Source: Diplolepis rosae
Taxonomy: Eukaryota > Arthropoda > Insecta > Hymenoptera > Diplolepididae
Length of the DNA stretch: 64,000 nucleotides
Assembly (NCBI GenBank): GCA_030998225.1
Contig: JAPYXD010000701.1
Location: forward strand, 13,686,501-13,750,500
Direction of reading: 5' to 3'
A program made the translations under genes and the position numbers. The stretch's first letter is position 1. Every line of letters begins with the position of its first letter. Under the pieces are notes generated by a model, which made no database searches, was not told where the DNA came from, and worked only from the letters and a program-made list of their open reading frames with translations. Below are positions 53,001 through 64,000 of this stretch, piece after piece.

Positions 53001-56000
53001 AATATAAAAGCTGAACTACGACTAACGTGATTATTTTAGATTCGGTGTTATTTTTCTACCAAATTAATAAATATAAAATTTGCCAATAGAATATCTTTTT
53101 TAACAAAAATCTGAAATAATAAAAAACATCTTTGCTATAATAATAATTTTTATTCGAATAACACTTTTATATACGTGCAACAAAAAAAGTATTTTTGCAA
53201 ATGAACATATCAAATCATCAACCAGAATTTGATATTCATCAAAAAGTTTGAACAATTTACAATTTAAAATATGGAGTGATAATAGAATTCTATTTTAGGT
53301 GTAAATTATTCAAGGCGAATAAATTCAAAAGATTTCAAAAGAATATATAAAGAATAAGAAAGAATTTTGGTCTTTCAAGTCTTTTTTAATTGAAAATCAC
53401 AAAATACTTTCTCGAAAAATTAGATATTTGAGAGTTGAAAACACAAAATTATAAAAGAAATATTTAAAAGTCAAAATGTTCGAGAATTTGAAAACCCGCG
53501 TAGCTTTTGTTTTAGTAAATTCGAACACAGACAAATTAAAAACCTAAAATTTGTAATATTAGGAAACTTATCTAATTTTTTTTTAACCTGCTCTGTTGTT
53601 CTTTAAAAGTCACACATAAGCATTTCATAGGATTAAGAACAATGTCTATAACCATTTTTTATTTTTACAGGAATCTTAAAAATTATATAAATTTACCAGA
53701 CTCCCATAAAATTTACCTGGAAATCCTGATTTTTTTAAGAAAACAATTGGAATTTTGGTAGTGATTTTTGAAGAATATTAATCTAATGGTCAAGATGAAA
53801 TTCATCGATTGAGAAACAACTAGGAATTATGGTACAATATTACAAAGATATAACAATGAAATAGAAGTAGGATCTTTGTTCCAGATTTCGTTTTTTATTG
53901 AAGAGTTTGCAAAGTCTGTTTAGCAATTCAATGCCCGTTGCTAAACAATGTATTGAGTGAGAACTGTTCAATGGAAAATCAAGTTGTGAATTCAAAACGA
54001 GAGTAGCAGCCTAGTGACCCGCTTCGAGGTGCATCACACTATTTTTACTTCGAATCTACCACAGAGTACGAGTAACATATACCATAGAACCTTGTGGACG
54101 AACTCCGTTTACAGTATGTAATCATGTCGTGTGTTCAGCTTGAAAGTACAAACTTCCGCTCTTCCCTCGTCCTGTGTACGATTCCATTCGTTTTGTAAAA
54201 TATCGTTTCCAATAAAATGCAAAAGCTGCCAACAACTCATGGAAATAGATATAACTGATGTTATGGTATCAGTCGTCAATTTCAAAACTACTTTGACAAT
54301 CCGCAAGGAAATAGAAATTCAATTCCACATTTCGATAAATTTTAAACAATAATGATCGATACCCTGCTGGCAGTAAAAAGATTGAAAAAGATAGGAACTG
54401 GGGGATTGGAAAAGATAAAACATTTCTATCTCTCCCGACCCATCACTTTGCATCCCCAAAACATTATCTTTTTCTATCCTCGCACTTATCCAGAGTGACC
54501 TAGAATATCTATCTTTTCCTATCCCTATGTCTGGCAATGTCTATATTTTCCTATCCATAGTGCAAATTTTAATCTCTCTCTATATCCATCAGTATCTATG
54601 CTTACCACGAAATGAAGATTGCAGTTCTAAAAAGTATTGTGTCCATTTTACGTAGGAGAAGACTATTACTCCATTGGCCATAAAATATAATCACACTTAT
54701 TGAAAAAGAATATAAAATATCTTAGTAGTGGACTGATCTTCTTTTGTTGTATGAGAGATAATGAGAGATAAAAAGAGAGTTTAAATTTTGTAATAGGGAG
54801 AGATAGGCATCGACTAGTTTGGCAAGATGATAGAAAAAGATTGACGTTTATAGATGAAGGATAGAATAAGATAGAAAAGGGCAGATTGAAGAAGATAGTC
54901 GTGAATTAGGATTAACAAAGAGATAGAAAAAGATTAAGGTGGATTGATGAAGGATTGGATGAGATAGAGACCAGGTGATTGGAAAAGATAGCCATAGACC
55001 TGGATTAGCAAGAAGATAAAGAAAGATTCACGTGAATATAAAAAGGATAGAATGAGACAGAAAAGGGGAGATTGAAAAAGATAGTCGTGCAGTTCGATTG
55101 ACAAAGAGATAAAAAAATATTGACGTTGTTAGATGTAGAATAGAATGAGATAGAAAAGGGCAATTTGAAAAAAATAGTCGTGAATTAAGATTAACAAAGA
55201 CATAGAAAAAAATCTGCCCGGTTCGCGGGCACATTCTCATTGCGCGCTTCGCGCGCAGCTCGCAAGTTTGAGCGCGCCTAGGGCGCGCGATTCGATCGTC
55301 GCGCTGCGCGCTCCGTTCTTTCTGGACCTCGCGCTTCGCGCTCGGTCTTGTGCTCTTCGCATACATTTAAGTTTATTTTTTATAATTTAATACTGAAGCT
55401 CAAACCAATTTAATGATATTAAAGATGATGTGAATTTAGATTGACAAAAACATAGAAAAAATTTCAGGTGGATAGATAAAGCATAGGAAATTATACATAC
55501 ATTATATAGTATATAGGAATATACTAAATTTCTTTTTCAGATTAAGTGAAACAGGAAATTCAATTTACTTAAGGCTCTATCGGCCTTAAGGAATACATTC
55601 TCATCATGACACTCGCGCTTCGCGCTCGATTTTCTGTATGCATTTTTGTAACTTTTTAATAAATTACATGATTTTTGATAAATTTATTTTCTTCCAAATC
55701 TTTTAAAAAAGGAAAAACAATCGTAGACTTTATTTAAGGAAATGAGTTTGCAGAACAACGCTTATTTCGTATCACATATTTTGGTGAAATAAATCGAATT
55801 TATTTAATATTAAATATCAAAACATAAAATATACATCCTGTCGAGAAATTTATCGATAAGAATGTGTAGACCTTATTTAGCCAAACAATTTTCATCTCAA
55901 AGTTTTTTTTGAATCTCACATATTTTGTCTAAAAAATGGAATTTTTGAATTTTAATCGTATTTTTTGGAATTGAAACGAAAAATATATGTTTTATCAGAA

Positions 56001-56550
56001 ACTGTGTGGGACAAAACTTGTAGATCTTTTTGAAACTAACAACTTTGTATTCTTACGTTTTTTTCTTATTTTACATATTATTGTTAAAAAATTGAATTTT
56101 GGATTTTCAATAGTTTTTTTTTTTTAATTAAAAAGAAAAATATGCATCTTATGAAAAAATGTTACAATTCAAATTTGTAGGACTTTATTTATTCAATAAT
56201 ATTGTATCATAACGTTTTTTCGTATCTTGTATAATTTAACTGGAAAATGGAATTTTGATATTGACTTTTTTCGAATTTGAATATGCTGTAATATTTCTAA
56301 TTTTGATTTAATCAAAAAATGTTATCAGGATAATTTTTAGAGATTTATGAGCACTATCTAAAACCAGTATTGAAATTTTTGATTTTTTCAAAAAATTATT
56401 TTCAAAAACACAAAAGTAGTGCTCCATCCCTCAATTTTGATTGGATGTGGCTGGTTAACGAACTTGTCCTTACTTTTTCGGCTCCGATAAAGTGTACCAA
56501 AGCTCAATTCAATCTGATGATTCTATCGAGAGTTATGCCGCACACGACCT

Positions 56551-56581
<31 letters not shown>

Positions 56582-58748
56582 CTTTCGTAAAAACCATTTT
56601 TTCTGACTCAGGGGGTCTCAAAACGTAAAGATTTGATGAAAATTTCGAAAGTCATTTTTCACATAAAACCAATACCTTCTCATCCATGATGAGAATGTAA
56701 TAGTTCAGGTGGATAGATAAGGCATAGGATGAGATAGAGAATGAAAGATTGAAAAAGATAGACGTGAAGTTAAATTGACAAAGAGATAAAAAAAGTTTGA
56801 CGTTGATAGATGTAGAATAGAATGAGGTAGAAAAGGGGGATTGAAGAAGATAGTCGTGAATTAAGATTAACAAAGACATAGAAAAGATTAAGGTGGATTG
56901 ATGAAGGATTGGATGAGATAGAGATCAGGTGATTGGAAAAGATAGCCATGGACCTGGATTAGCAAGAAGATAGAAAAATATTCACGTGAATAGATAAAGG
57001 ATAGAATGAGATAGAAAAGGGAGATTAAAAAAGATAGACGTGACTTCAGATTGACGAAGAGATAGAAAAAGATTAAGATGGCTTGGTGAAGGATTGGGTG
57101 AGATAGAGAATGAAAGATTGAAAAAGATAGACGTGAAGTTGAATTGACAAAGAGATAAAAAAAGTTTGACGTTGATAGATGTAGAATAGAATGAGATAGA
57201 AAAGGGGAGATTGAAAGAGATAGACGTGTTTTGGAAAATATAGACATGAATTCATATTGAAGACATAGAAAAATATTATCAAAGTGATTCAAAAGGATAA
57301 GATTTCTATCTTTTTACTTCCAGCAGGGTAATTTATATTCAGTGTGAAATCTTCCTCTGTGGGTATTAATTATTTTTTAAAGTTAATAGTTATAAAAGTC
57401 GAGATTCGTGCCAAGAAATTTATAATGCGGGAGCATGTCATCAGTTATCTGTTAGGTAAACAAAGAGGTGGAAGGTGGAGGTTAAATCAAGAGGTGGAAA
57501 AATGATTTAGAGGTGTTTGGAATATTTTTATTAATACTATCTTTTGTCAGAGAAAGTAATCTTTATATTTTCGCACTAGACTTGATATTATTTTTACAAA
57601 ATTCATCTAGATATTTAGTAATTAGTAGACTTTAGTGGAACTATTTTAGTTTCTCTTTTGAAAATTTAAGTGTATGTTCTTAGCAAGATACAAAAAAAAC
57701 GTTGATGAAACGTCGAAGGATTCCAGATGATGGAGCGTTATCGGTGCGTGTCTTTGCTAAAAATACTTCGTATCTAGTTCACGAAGTAGAAGACGATGTA
57801 TAGATATTTTGTTTGGCAGAAGAGTGTTATTTCTCTATAAGCAAGACATGCTTTTAACGACCTAGTAAAGCAGGAATTCCACCCAATAAAATTTGGCAAT
57901 GTTTTTTAAAAATTATTTTTCACGAAAAATTTTAGGTAATAATAATTTTTAATTTCGATTTCTTTTGATTATTAATTTTTACTCTTATTAGAAAAATAGG
58001 TTATTTTTATTCCTATTCTTACAGAAAACATCAATTTTCTGGTGGAAGATTTAATGAAAAAAATTGTATTTGCAAGAATAAGACATAATTTTGGAAAATA
58101 GATCACAAAGAGTTTATGGTAAACAATTGTATGGTTCTGATGATAAAGCTGGCAGGACTTGAAAATTATTTATTCATCTATCTATTCATATACCTTGAAC
58201 ACGTGCCGTTACTAAAAATATACATGCGTTGGCGTCGTTCAGGGTCCTAAAGGCACTTTTCCTACTTCCGTTAAAACTTTCTCTAATTTTTGTAACAAAT
58301 GTTTGCATTCCGTGAAATAAACACATTGCTAGTAATTCTCACTCTAATGTGAAGAAAGATCGACTATAAAGAACTTTTATGACTGATTTTTTAACTGTTT
58401 TAAACTTGCAGTTAGATAAAGAAAAGGGTCAATGTTGAAGGAATAGAATAGAGTTATTTAAAGTTTAAATTTAGATTCAATTAATATTTCTTTTAATTTT
58501 TTAATTAAAAATTGAATTTGCTATGTTTTAAGTTGCTGTAAACTCATTTAAGTTTTGCTGGTGCAGCCCTTATCTGACTAGTTCCATAAACAGAATCTGA
58601 TCTGCTGAGGTGTTATTTTCAAAGACAAAATTTGATAAATGCTGCTCTCACCGCTTTTTCCGACTCCTGGAGCTCCTATTACAGCCACTTTCACCTCACA
58701 TAACGAACTCTTCTTCCTTCGAATGCCTCTAATCGCATTGGACGTCAT
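50006..58748 (-). CDS. RERG/RASL11-12-like Ras-family small GTPase, five exons, 217 aa
   Basis: A Ras-superfamily GTPase of the group that includes RERG and the Ras-like 11/12 proteins, which lack a lipidation CAAX box; this one ends …SDSSLPKD, so it is probably cytosolic. Exons on the minus strand: 58748-58652, 52070-52014, 51130-51057, 50518-50249, 50161-50006; phases agree (654 nt). G1 is GAPGVGKS (residues 25-32); exon 2 gives ALTVRFLTKRYIGEYDHQS, the switch I-type segment; exon 3 NRYKHEVLVDGEPILFEILD; G4 is NKAD (132-135); G5-like is EVTAAE (160-165). The usual D-x-x-G of G3 reads D-I-C-P here, so the glycine and the catalytic Gln position are not canonical, which suggests unusual GTP hydrolysis. 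The basic C-terminal part has REVLAARRRNKQSLLDRMLG. Exon 4 has a tandem CAGCAG acceptor. Intron 1 is 6.6 kb and holds the 93-bp satellite. The exact subfamily is uncertain. Confidence 0.9.
50551..51012. mobile_element. MITE-like inverted repeat in GTPase intron 3, first
   Basis: 'ggaaatgtgtttttacaata' at the left and the inverse 'tattgtaaaaaaacatttgc' near 50988. Internal words ('tttagaataactgtttgaat' / 'agcagtttcacaaaactc') recur in the block at 51211-51560. A second GTGTTTTCGC-type end is near 50758. Confidence 0.45.
51211..51560. mobile_element. related MITE-like inverted repeat in GTPase intron 2
   Basis: 'gggaacatttgtttcacaat' on the left pairs with 'attgtaaacacacatctccg' on the right. 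The inner parts 'tttaactgttcaaattctaa' and 'tttgaacagtttaacaaaat' are inverted too. Confidence 0.45.
52071..54359. other. GTPase intron 1, part nearer exon 2
   Basis: AT-rich, no repeat family or gene that I can name. ORFs near 54109-54352 overlap on opposite strands and have no family. Confidence 0.4.
54360..55206 (-). repeat. 93-bp GATAGA-rich satellite, left block
   Basis: Units such as 'gattagcaagaagataaaga', 'gattgacaaagagataaaaa' and 'gattaacaaagacatagaaa' start at 55003, 55096 and 55189, exactly 93 bp apart; earlier units are more diverged. Each unit has two related halves with 'gagatagaaaa'. As 93 is a multiple of three, minus-strand frames stay open and read a 31-residue Phe/Ser/Leu-rich repeat, which is not evidence of coding. 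Confidence 0.85.
55207..56699 (+). mobile_element. U element, single intact-looking copy inside the satellite
   Basis: It starts in an A-run with the GC hairpin CCCGG-TTCG-CGGGC-type sequence, has the GCGCTTCGCGCGC palindromes and TTAAGGC…GCCTTAAG near 55570, and ends with the GACAGACAGACAG microsatellite and the hairpin TTCTCATC-CAT-GATGAGAA at 56677-56695. The satellite resumes directly after 'gtaa' at 56700. A short piece of satellite-like sequence (about 55437-55500) interrupts it. It gives the reference length (~1.5 kb) for the copies at 1-862 and 14723-18860. Confidence 0.8.
56700..57325 (-). repeat. 93-bp GATAGA-rich satellite, right block
   Basis: Continuation of the array at 54360-55206 with the same 93-bp unit. 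The 134-aa minus-strand ORF 56888-57292 is the repeat read in its open frame. It ends at 'ccagcagggta', which also appears as 'accctgctggcag' at 54360: the array is bracketed by an inverted ACCCTGCTGG. Confidence 0.8.
57326..58651. other. GTPase intron 1, part nearer exon 1
   Basis: AT-rich intron sequence with no recognisable repeat or gene. Confidence 0.4.
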
Positions 58749-60422
58749 GTTCCCAGCATTTGAATCTACATAAATTTAAATTAATGCATCACTTGATTAT
58801 ACTTTTCTTTCTAAAATATTCATTTTATTCCTTTATTTAAATCAAACTTTACTTCATATATTTGCAAACATTGAAATGAGGCAACAGTGAATATTGACTC
58901 CAAAAGATCTTTAATTTTTTTCTAAAATATTTTTCAATCGTAAAGAAATTTACATGATTTCTTGTAGTTTTCAATCAAATAAAGGTATGACAATATCAAT
59001 AGGAAGAAATTTTTGACATCTTGAAGAAATATTTTCTTAAATATTGATAATTTATGATAATTCTAAAAGCTTTTCAATGCAATAGATTTTTTAAATTTTA
59101 AAAATAGAGGCGAAATTTCAAATTCTTGGAAAAATTAATGAGAAATTATATTGAATACTTACAAAGGCATGAAAAGTGTTTAATTGAAAACTAAAGTTGA
59201 TGGTAATAAGCAAAATCTGAAGTTTTTATTATCCCGTGGATGGATACAAAATGAAAAATCTGTTTTCCATAAAAATGTTCTGACTCTTTAATATTTTAAC
59301 TTTCTATTCAATTTTAAATTCAATGAAGTGTCTGCGATGGTGTAATGTGAAATGTAAAGGCAGATATTTTGAAGCGCTTTTGGCGATTCTGTGAGGATGA
59401 ATTTTTAACAAAACTGAAGAAAAAAAATCAAAAATTTTGAAAAAAGAAACTTCAGAAAATTTTGATACGATTTTTAGTTTTAGATACCTGAATCTAAAAC
59501 TAAACATTTGAATTGGTCATGTTAAAAATAAATTTGAAATATTATATAGATTTTAACTAATCCCAGAATACTTTCAGGACTTCAAGCGATTGATATTTGA
59601 ATACCTGGAAAATTTTCAAATACTTATAAATTATAACGTTGAGGAAATTGCATTAGATATTTTGATTTTTGATAAATTAGAAAATTAATATATTCAAAAT
59701 AAGTTGTTTTGAAAATTTAGTGCTTCTCAGTTTTTTTCTATATTTTTTATATTACAGACTTTCTGCTGGTATTTTTTAAGGATGAATCAACGATTAAATT
59801 TAAGATTCGTGAAATTCACGAATTTAATAAAATATTGGAAACTAACAAGTTTAGTAATTTGGAGTAACACAAAATTTGAATGTAAATTGTATTAATAAAA
59901 AGTATAAAATCAAAAATGTATAAAGTATGATAATTTAAAAAATTACAAAGTGTGATTCCACCGGAATTCTGGTGGAACCATATATACTGGCAATCTGTGT
60001 ATTTGCACTGTTTTCCAGCGAGATTTACCGATTCAAATTCAGGAAGCATGTGAACAATTTGATTCGGTTTATACATGTTTACGCCCTGAATTCATAAAAT
60101 TATGTTTTCTATCTACATCCGCTTTTATCTCATCTACCATTTAGTAAATTTTGAAAATGAAATTTTATGTATTTTTTGTATACAAAGATGTAGAAACCTA
60201 AAATCATTAAAATTTACTAAGTTTCTAAGTATCACATGCCCTTAATTTGAAATCTTAAATTCTTGGAATCTAAAAGTTTAAAAATTGGATTTTTAAATTA
60301 GAATGTTAGAAAATCATGCAATGCAATTATTTATTTTGGAGATCGCAAATTAATTAGAAAATTATAGACAAAGAAGCATTGAATTTTGAGAAGCTGGAAA
60401 ATGGAAGTGTAAAATATATTAA
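58749..60422. other. upstream region of the GTPase gene
   Basis: AT-rich. The GTPase promoter should lie here (minus strand, upstream of 58748), but no core element is clear. ORFs at 59304-59507 and 59816-60076 are unsupported. Confidence 0.35.
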
Positions 60423-60779
60423 GGCCATGGATCAATCGGACAACGTGACTTAATTATACGTTAATTGGTCTATGTGAGATAACTTTTTAAATTTACAAAA
60501 TATTCTTCTGAAAATTTGAGAAACGTAACAAAAAACCATAAAGCACATTTGTTAACTTATTTTTAATGTAAATTTTTTTTTTAATTTGAAAATTATCGAC
60601 AGTTACAGTTAACTGTAAAAATATTTGCAAAATTTTCATTCAAACAAAGTTAAGAGACATTCTTTGTCATCATCCGTTCTATGTTCCAAATTTTCAAGAA
60701 GATATTTTGTAAAATAAAAAAGTAATCTTACATGAACTTTTAGAAAAATGTGGTCACATGGTCTGGTTCATCTATGGCC
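60423..60779. mobile_element. TTAAGGCCATG-family MITE, 357 bp, complete
   Basis: GGCCATGGATCAATCGGACA and the inverse 'gtctggttcatctatggcc', TTAA at 60419-60422 and 60780-60783. Length is within a base of the copy at 46533-46888. Confidence 0.85.
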
Positions 60780-61374
60780 TTAATAATGAAGAAAATTTTG
60801 ATGATAGATTTTTTAGCCGTTGTCAAAAAAGAGCAAAAATAATTTCCAATGTTTATCTGACTTGAGAATTTACAAATTTTTCAGGGGTTAAATCTGAAAT
60901 TCTGTATCATGAAAATTTTAGTGAATTTATAATTTACTCAGTTTGGACTTTTATTTTCCACTTTCGTTTAGACATTGACAAGAGACATTGACTTCGACCT
61001 AAGACTAAAAACACTCTTAAAACCCAATATAGTTAAAGAGAAAACACGAGTGAAAGAGAACGTGTGATAAAAGGAGGTGAAATGGAGTGTTCATTAATAG
61101 AATTTATTCGCGCACGAGTCCCACGGTATCCAAAGAATTCGGTTCGTGACCCAAACGCGTCACCCTGTTTCCACTTTGGATCAGTCTAACAATTTTATTT
61201 CCTCAGGGTCAATCGCAAACGATCAGATAAACAAAACTATAAAAAGAAAAATAGAATATGCAAAAAAACCTTCAACCTTTTTTTCGATATAAGTCCAATT
61301 AAATCAAAAAGCTAGATCAACTACCTCCAAACTCAAATTGAACCAATCATTTAATCCTGTGTATACAGGGTGTT

Positions 61375-61420
61375 CCAAAACTCATGTCAGATATGTAAAG
61401 CTTATTGTTTTTATTAGAAC
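61375..61420 (+). mobile_element. isolated transposon-end-like sequence
   Basis: CAGGGTGTTCCAAAACTCAT preceded by TA has the look of a Tc1/mariner-type terminal repeat. No matching partner was found within the window. Confidence 0.3.
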
Positions 61421-61805
61421 AGAAGTCAAAAATTTCATTAATTATTTCTTATCAACGGCTAGCTCCAATGAAAAATTTTACTTTTTTTCTGATTAAGAAT
61501 CTACCCTTCAAATTTTTCTCTCGAGTTTTGGCATTTCCTATATAATTATTTTTCAATTCGGAACTAATAATAAAATTTTCAAAACTTTTCATAAACAACT
61601 ATCTGAACTCACCTCCTAAAAAAAATCACAAATCTGAGATGCAGTTTTATCCTTTACTGTGTTTTGTAAATTTCTTGCTGGCTATTTCATAAATTTTAAG
61701 GACACTTTAGTTTTTCTAGAGTTACTTGAAAATTGAGTTCTTATTGGTAAAAACACATCAAACGCACTCGTAAATTGAATTCCTACTCTGATGTTGTTGG
61801 TTCAA

Positions 61806-61813
61806 TATATAAA
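61806..61813 (+). promoter_or_regulatory. candidate TATA box
   Basis: TATATAAA, 60 bp upstream of the ATG at 61874, which leaves room for a start site at about 61836 and a short leader. This is plausible but the region is AT-rich, so chance matches are common. Confidence 0.3.
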
Positions 61814-61873
61814 TTACACGAATCACTTCGGAGTATCTAGTTTGTAAAGTTGTGTATACAATAGATTATTTTT

Positions 61874-62003
61874 ATGAATCACGTGGATTTCGGTTATAAC
61901 GGAGTAACATTGCGAGAACCGTTGTGGATCTTGGCTCGTGCTCGACTGCCTCAACTCATTTTACTCCGGTTCGCTGTGAATACTTTTCGGCTCCCGCCAG
62001 AAG
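61874..62003 (+). CDS. possible 5' coding exon, unknown protein
   Basis: The ATG at 61874 opens 43 codons (MNHVDFGYNGVTLREPLWIL … RLPPE) and ends in a strong donor, AAG|gtacgt, phase 1. Base composition is less AT-rich than around it and a TATA-like box lies upstream. No downstream exon is visible in the remaining 2 kb apart from a possible zero-length splice site at 63379/63380. I recognise no family. Confidence 0.25.
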
Positions 62004-62199
62004 GTACGTGGGCTTATTTCCACGCATATTTGATTTTTGTTTTAGGTGATAAAACATTCAAGTTGATCTCAAAATAAAAGTGACATGTTCCAGAAACAAG
62101 ATGTCACTTTTGATCAAAGACATTTTTCACTTTCAAAATATTTTTAACTTGGTGCAAGTTTCGGATTGGATTCAAAAAATCTTTTTAAATCAGGTTAAT

Positions 62200-62660
62200 C
62201 CATGAAATTGAAAGAAGTTCAAACTGAATCAATTCGGTCCAATTTTTCAAACTGAATCAATCGCTGCAATCCGAATAAGATCAATTTTAATCAATCCGAA
62301 CCCCACCTGAATCAATTTTACAACGCAGTAATTCCGGTTAATCCGAATAAGTTCAAACTGAATCAATCTGAACCACCTTTTCTAACCGAATTAATCCGTG
62401 CAGTCCAAAGGAGTTCAATCTGATCCCCATCTGAATTAACTTTTCAAACTAAAGCAATACGGCAATTGAAAGAAGTTCAAACTGAATCAATCTGAACTAA
62501 CATTCAAACCGAATAAATCCACGCGATGCAAAGAAATTCAATCTGAATCCATCCGAACCAACATTTTGAACTGAATCAATCCCTGCAATCCGAATAAGTT
62601 CAAACTGAATCAATTGGAACCCTACCTGAGTCAATTTTACAACTGAATAAATCCGTGCGA
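62200..62660. repeat. degenerate short repeats of 'aatcaatccgaa' type
   Basis: Dense, imperfect repeats of 'ttcaaactgaatcaatc' and 'aatccgaataagttc' with a period of roughly 40-60 bp. The same vocabulary is used by the MITE that follows at 62810. Confidence 0.6.
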
Positions 62661-62809
62661 TGCGATAAGATAGGCTCTTTTACAGGATTCTACTACAATT
62701 ACCATACATAAGAACCTATTTCTAGTAACCTAAATAAAATCTTATCTTATTGCATGTAAAAATTCATATCTTAAATCCCCATAGGCGGTTATGTAGGTTC
62801 CTTGGCGAA

Positions 62810-63255
62810 AGTACCGGATTAAAATTCATTCCGAGCGAATCAGATCTATTTCGAGTCATTACGGAATCTGTTTCGGAACTATTCCGAGTCATTCCGAACC
62901 AATCTGAGAAACGTTTTCCCGTTTGATGAAAAATGATCAAAAATCAATCCTATTCAATACTAGTAATCAATCCGAATTTATCCGAACCAATCTGAATCAA
63001 TCCGAGCTCGGATTGATCCAAATCGGATTTTAAATCAGAATTTATCCGAATGAATCCGAGCTCGGAATGATTCGGTTTGATTGTAGTTGAAAATCCAGTT
63101 CGAATTTATTCGGATTGATGCACCGAATTATTCGGATTGATTTTTATCCGTTTTTCATCAAACAAGATACAAAACGTTCTTCGGATTGGTTCGGAATGAC
63201 TCGGAATAGTTTTGATTCGCTCGAAATGAATTTCAGTCTGATATTTTCACCAGGG
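62810..63255. mobile_element. 446-bp inverted-repeat element of TCCGA/TCGGA words
   Basis: The left end CTTGGCGAAAGTACCGGATT continues to 'aaattcattccgagcgaatc'; the right end read inward is CCTGGTGAAAATATCAGACT then 'aaattcatttcgagcgaatc'. The inner arms ('ccgagtcattccgaaccaat' / 'attggttcggaatgactcgg') pair as well. GTTC occurs just outside each end. No ORF. Confidence 0.75.
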
Positions 63256-64000
63256 TTCCTGTATAGATTACAATATACATTTCTATAACTTTCTTATAAA
63301 ATATAGATGTAATTATGATATTTTTTTTTATGTAATTATCAAAAGTAACAAAAAAAAATATTCTGTTAACGCATTTCAGGTGAGTACACGATAATTTTCA
63401 AAACAATTATTATATATAAAATAGCAATTGTTTCTTACCTCGCATGATTACGATGAAAAACGGAATTGTTTATTTGCAATAAAATTTTCCGCGCCTAAAA
63501 GAAACGCTTTTTTTCAAAAAATTTTAAAAAGTAAATTTATAGATCTTATAGAGATGAACAATTTCGTTCCCAAAATTTTTTCCGTTTCTTGTATAGTTTT
63601 TTTGGAAACCGAAAGTTTTTATTTTTTATTATATTTTTCATTAATAAACGAATAATATAATTCCTATGAAAAAATTGTCAAGTCCAAAGTTGCAGATCTT
63701 TTTGAAATAAACAATTTTTGTATAAAAATTTTTTCCGGGCGCATCAATATTGCCCAAATTCTATATTTCCTAAAATTTATTTCACCAAAATTCATGTAAC
63801 CGAATTACCAATTGCTCTAATTTTAATATTTCTGATTCATCACATAACCTAATGTTTTTATTTCCGAATAACTATTTATCCAAATTTTCATTTCTCGGAA
63901 TTATTAATTAACATAATTTCCATATTACCAAATCATCATTCAGCCTAATTTTTAATTATTCTAATTATCATTTGGCATCATTTTTATATTTCCGAATTGC
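63256..64000. other. AT-rich end of window
   Basis: The last ~250 bp are made of imperfect short repeats ('ccgaatta', 'cctaatttt', 'accaaatcatca'). An acceptor-donor pair (gcatttcag|gtgagt) is at 63371-63385. No gene is seen. Confidence 0.4.

Noticed and set aside
56888..57292. 134-aa minus-strand ORF rich in Phe, Ser and Leu
   Set aside because: It is the 93-bp satellite read in a frame that stays open because 93 is divisible by three; no start context, splice sites or family.

Overview
The window is AT-rich nuclear DNA from an insect, and the protein evidence points to a hymenopteran. It carries a nine-exon seven-transmembrane odorant receptor whose tiny last exon ends in the usual hymenopteran way, a GTF2E2 (TFIIE-beta) gene and a RERG-like small GTPase gene. 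All have GT-AG introns. I cannot name the species; the density of young and nested transposons suggests a repeat-rich wasp genome.

Layout. 1-29 kb is almost entirely mobile and repetitive DNA: a GC-hairpin element family (here called U), a 550-bp tandem repeat with two small MITEs in it, two families of TTAA-flanked inverted-repeat elements, a solo LTR, a broken THAP/DDE transposase gene, a 468-bp tandem array, a foldback element with ~630-bp arms, a GC-rich island with an unrecognised ORF, and a GTTAC-rich MITE. 29.5-46.1 kb is the odorant receptor gene. Its nine exons total 1176 nt but span 16.6 kb because introns 1, 4, 6 and 7 are filled with SINEs, a 5'-truncated R1-like LINE, mariners, hAT-like MITEs and TTAA elements. 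47.8-49.2 kb is a compact four-exon TFIIE-beta gene on +. 50.0-58.7 kb is the five-exon RERG-like GTPase gene on -, convergent with TFIIE-beta; its 6.6-kb intron 1 holds a 93-bp satellite that is itself split by a U element. 59-64 kb has more MITEs and one candidate TATA box plus 5' exon.

The genes do not form a pathway or operon. One is a chemoreceptor, one a general transcription factor subunit, one a small GTPase. The main interest is the insertion history: several insertions can be dated relative to each other because an uninterrupted copy of the target is also present or because the target's reading frame rejoins exactly across the insert. The clearest case is a hAT-like element in a mariner in a mariner in a receptor intron.
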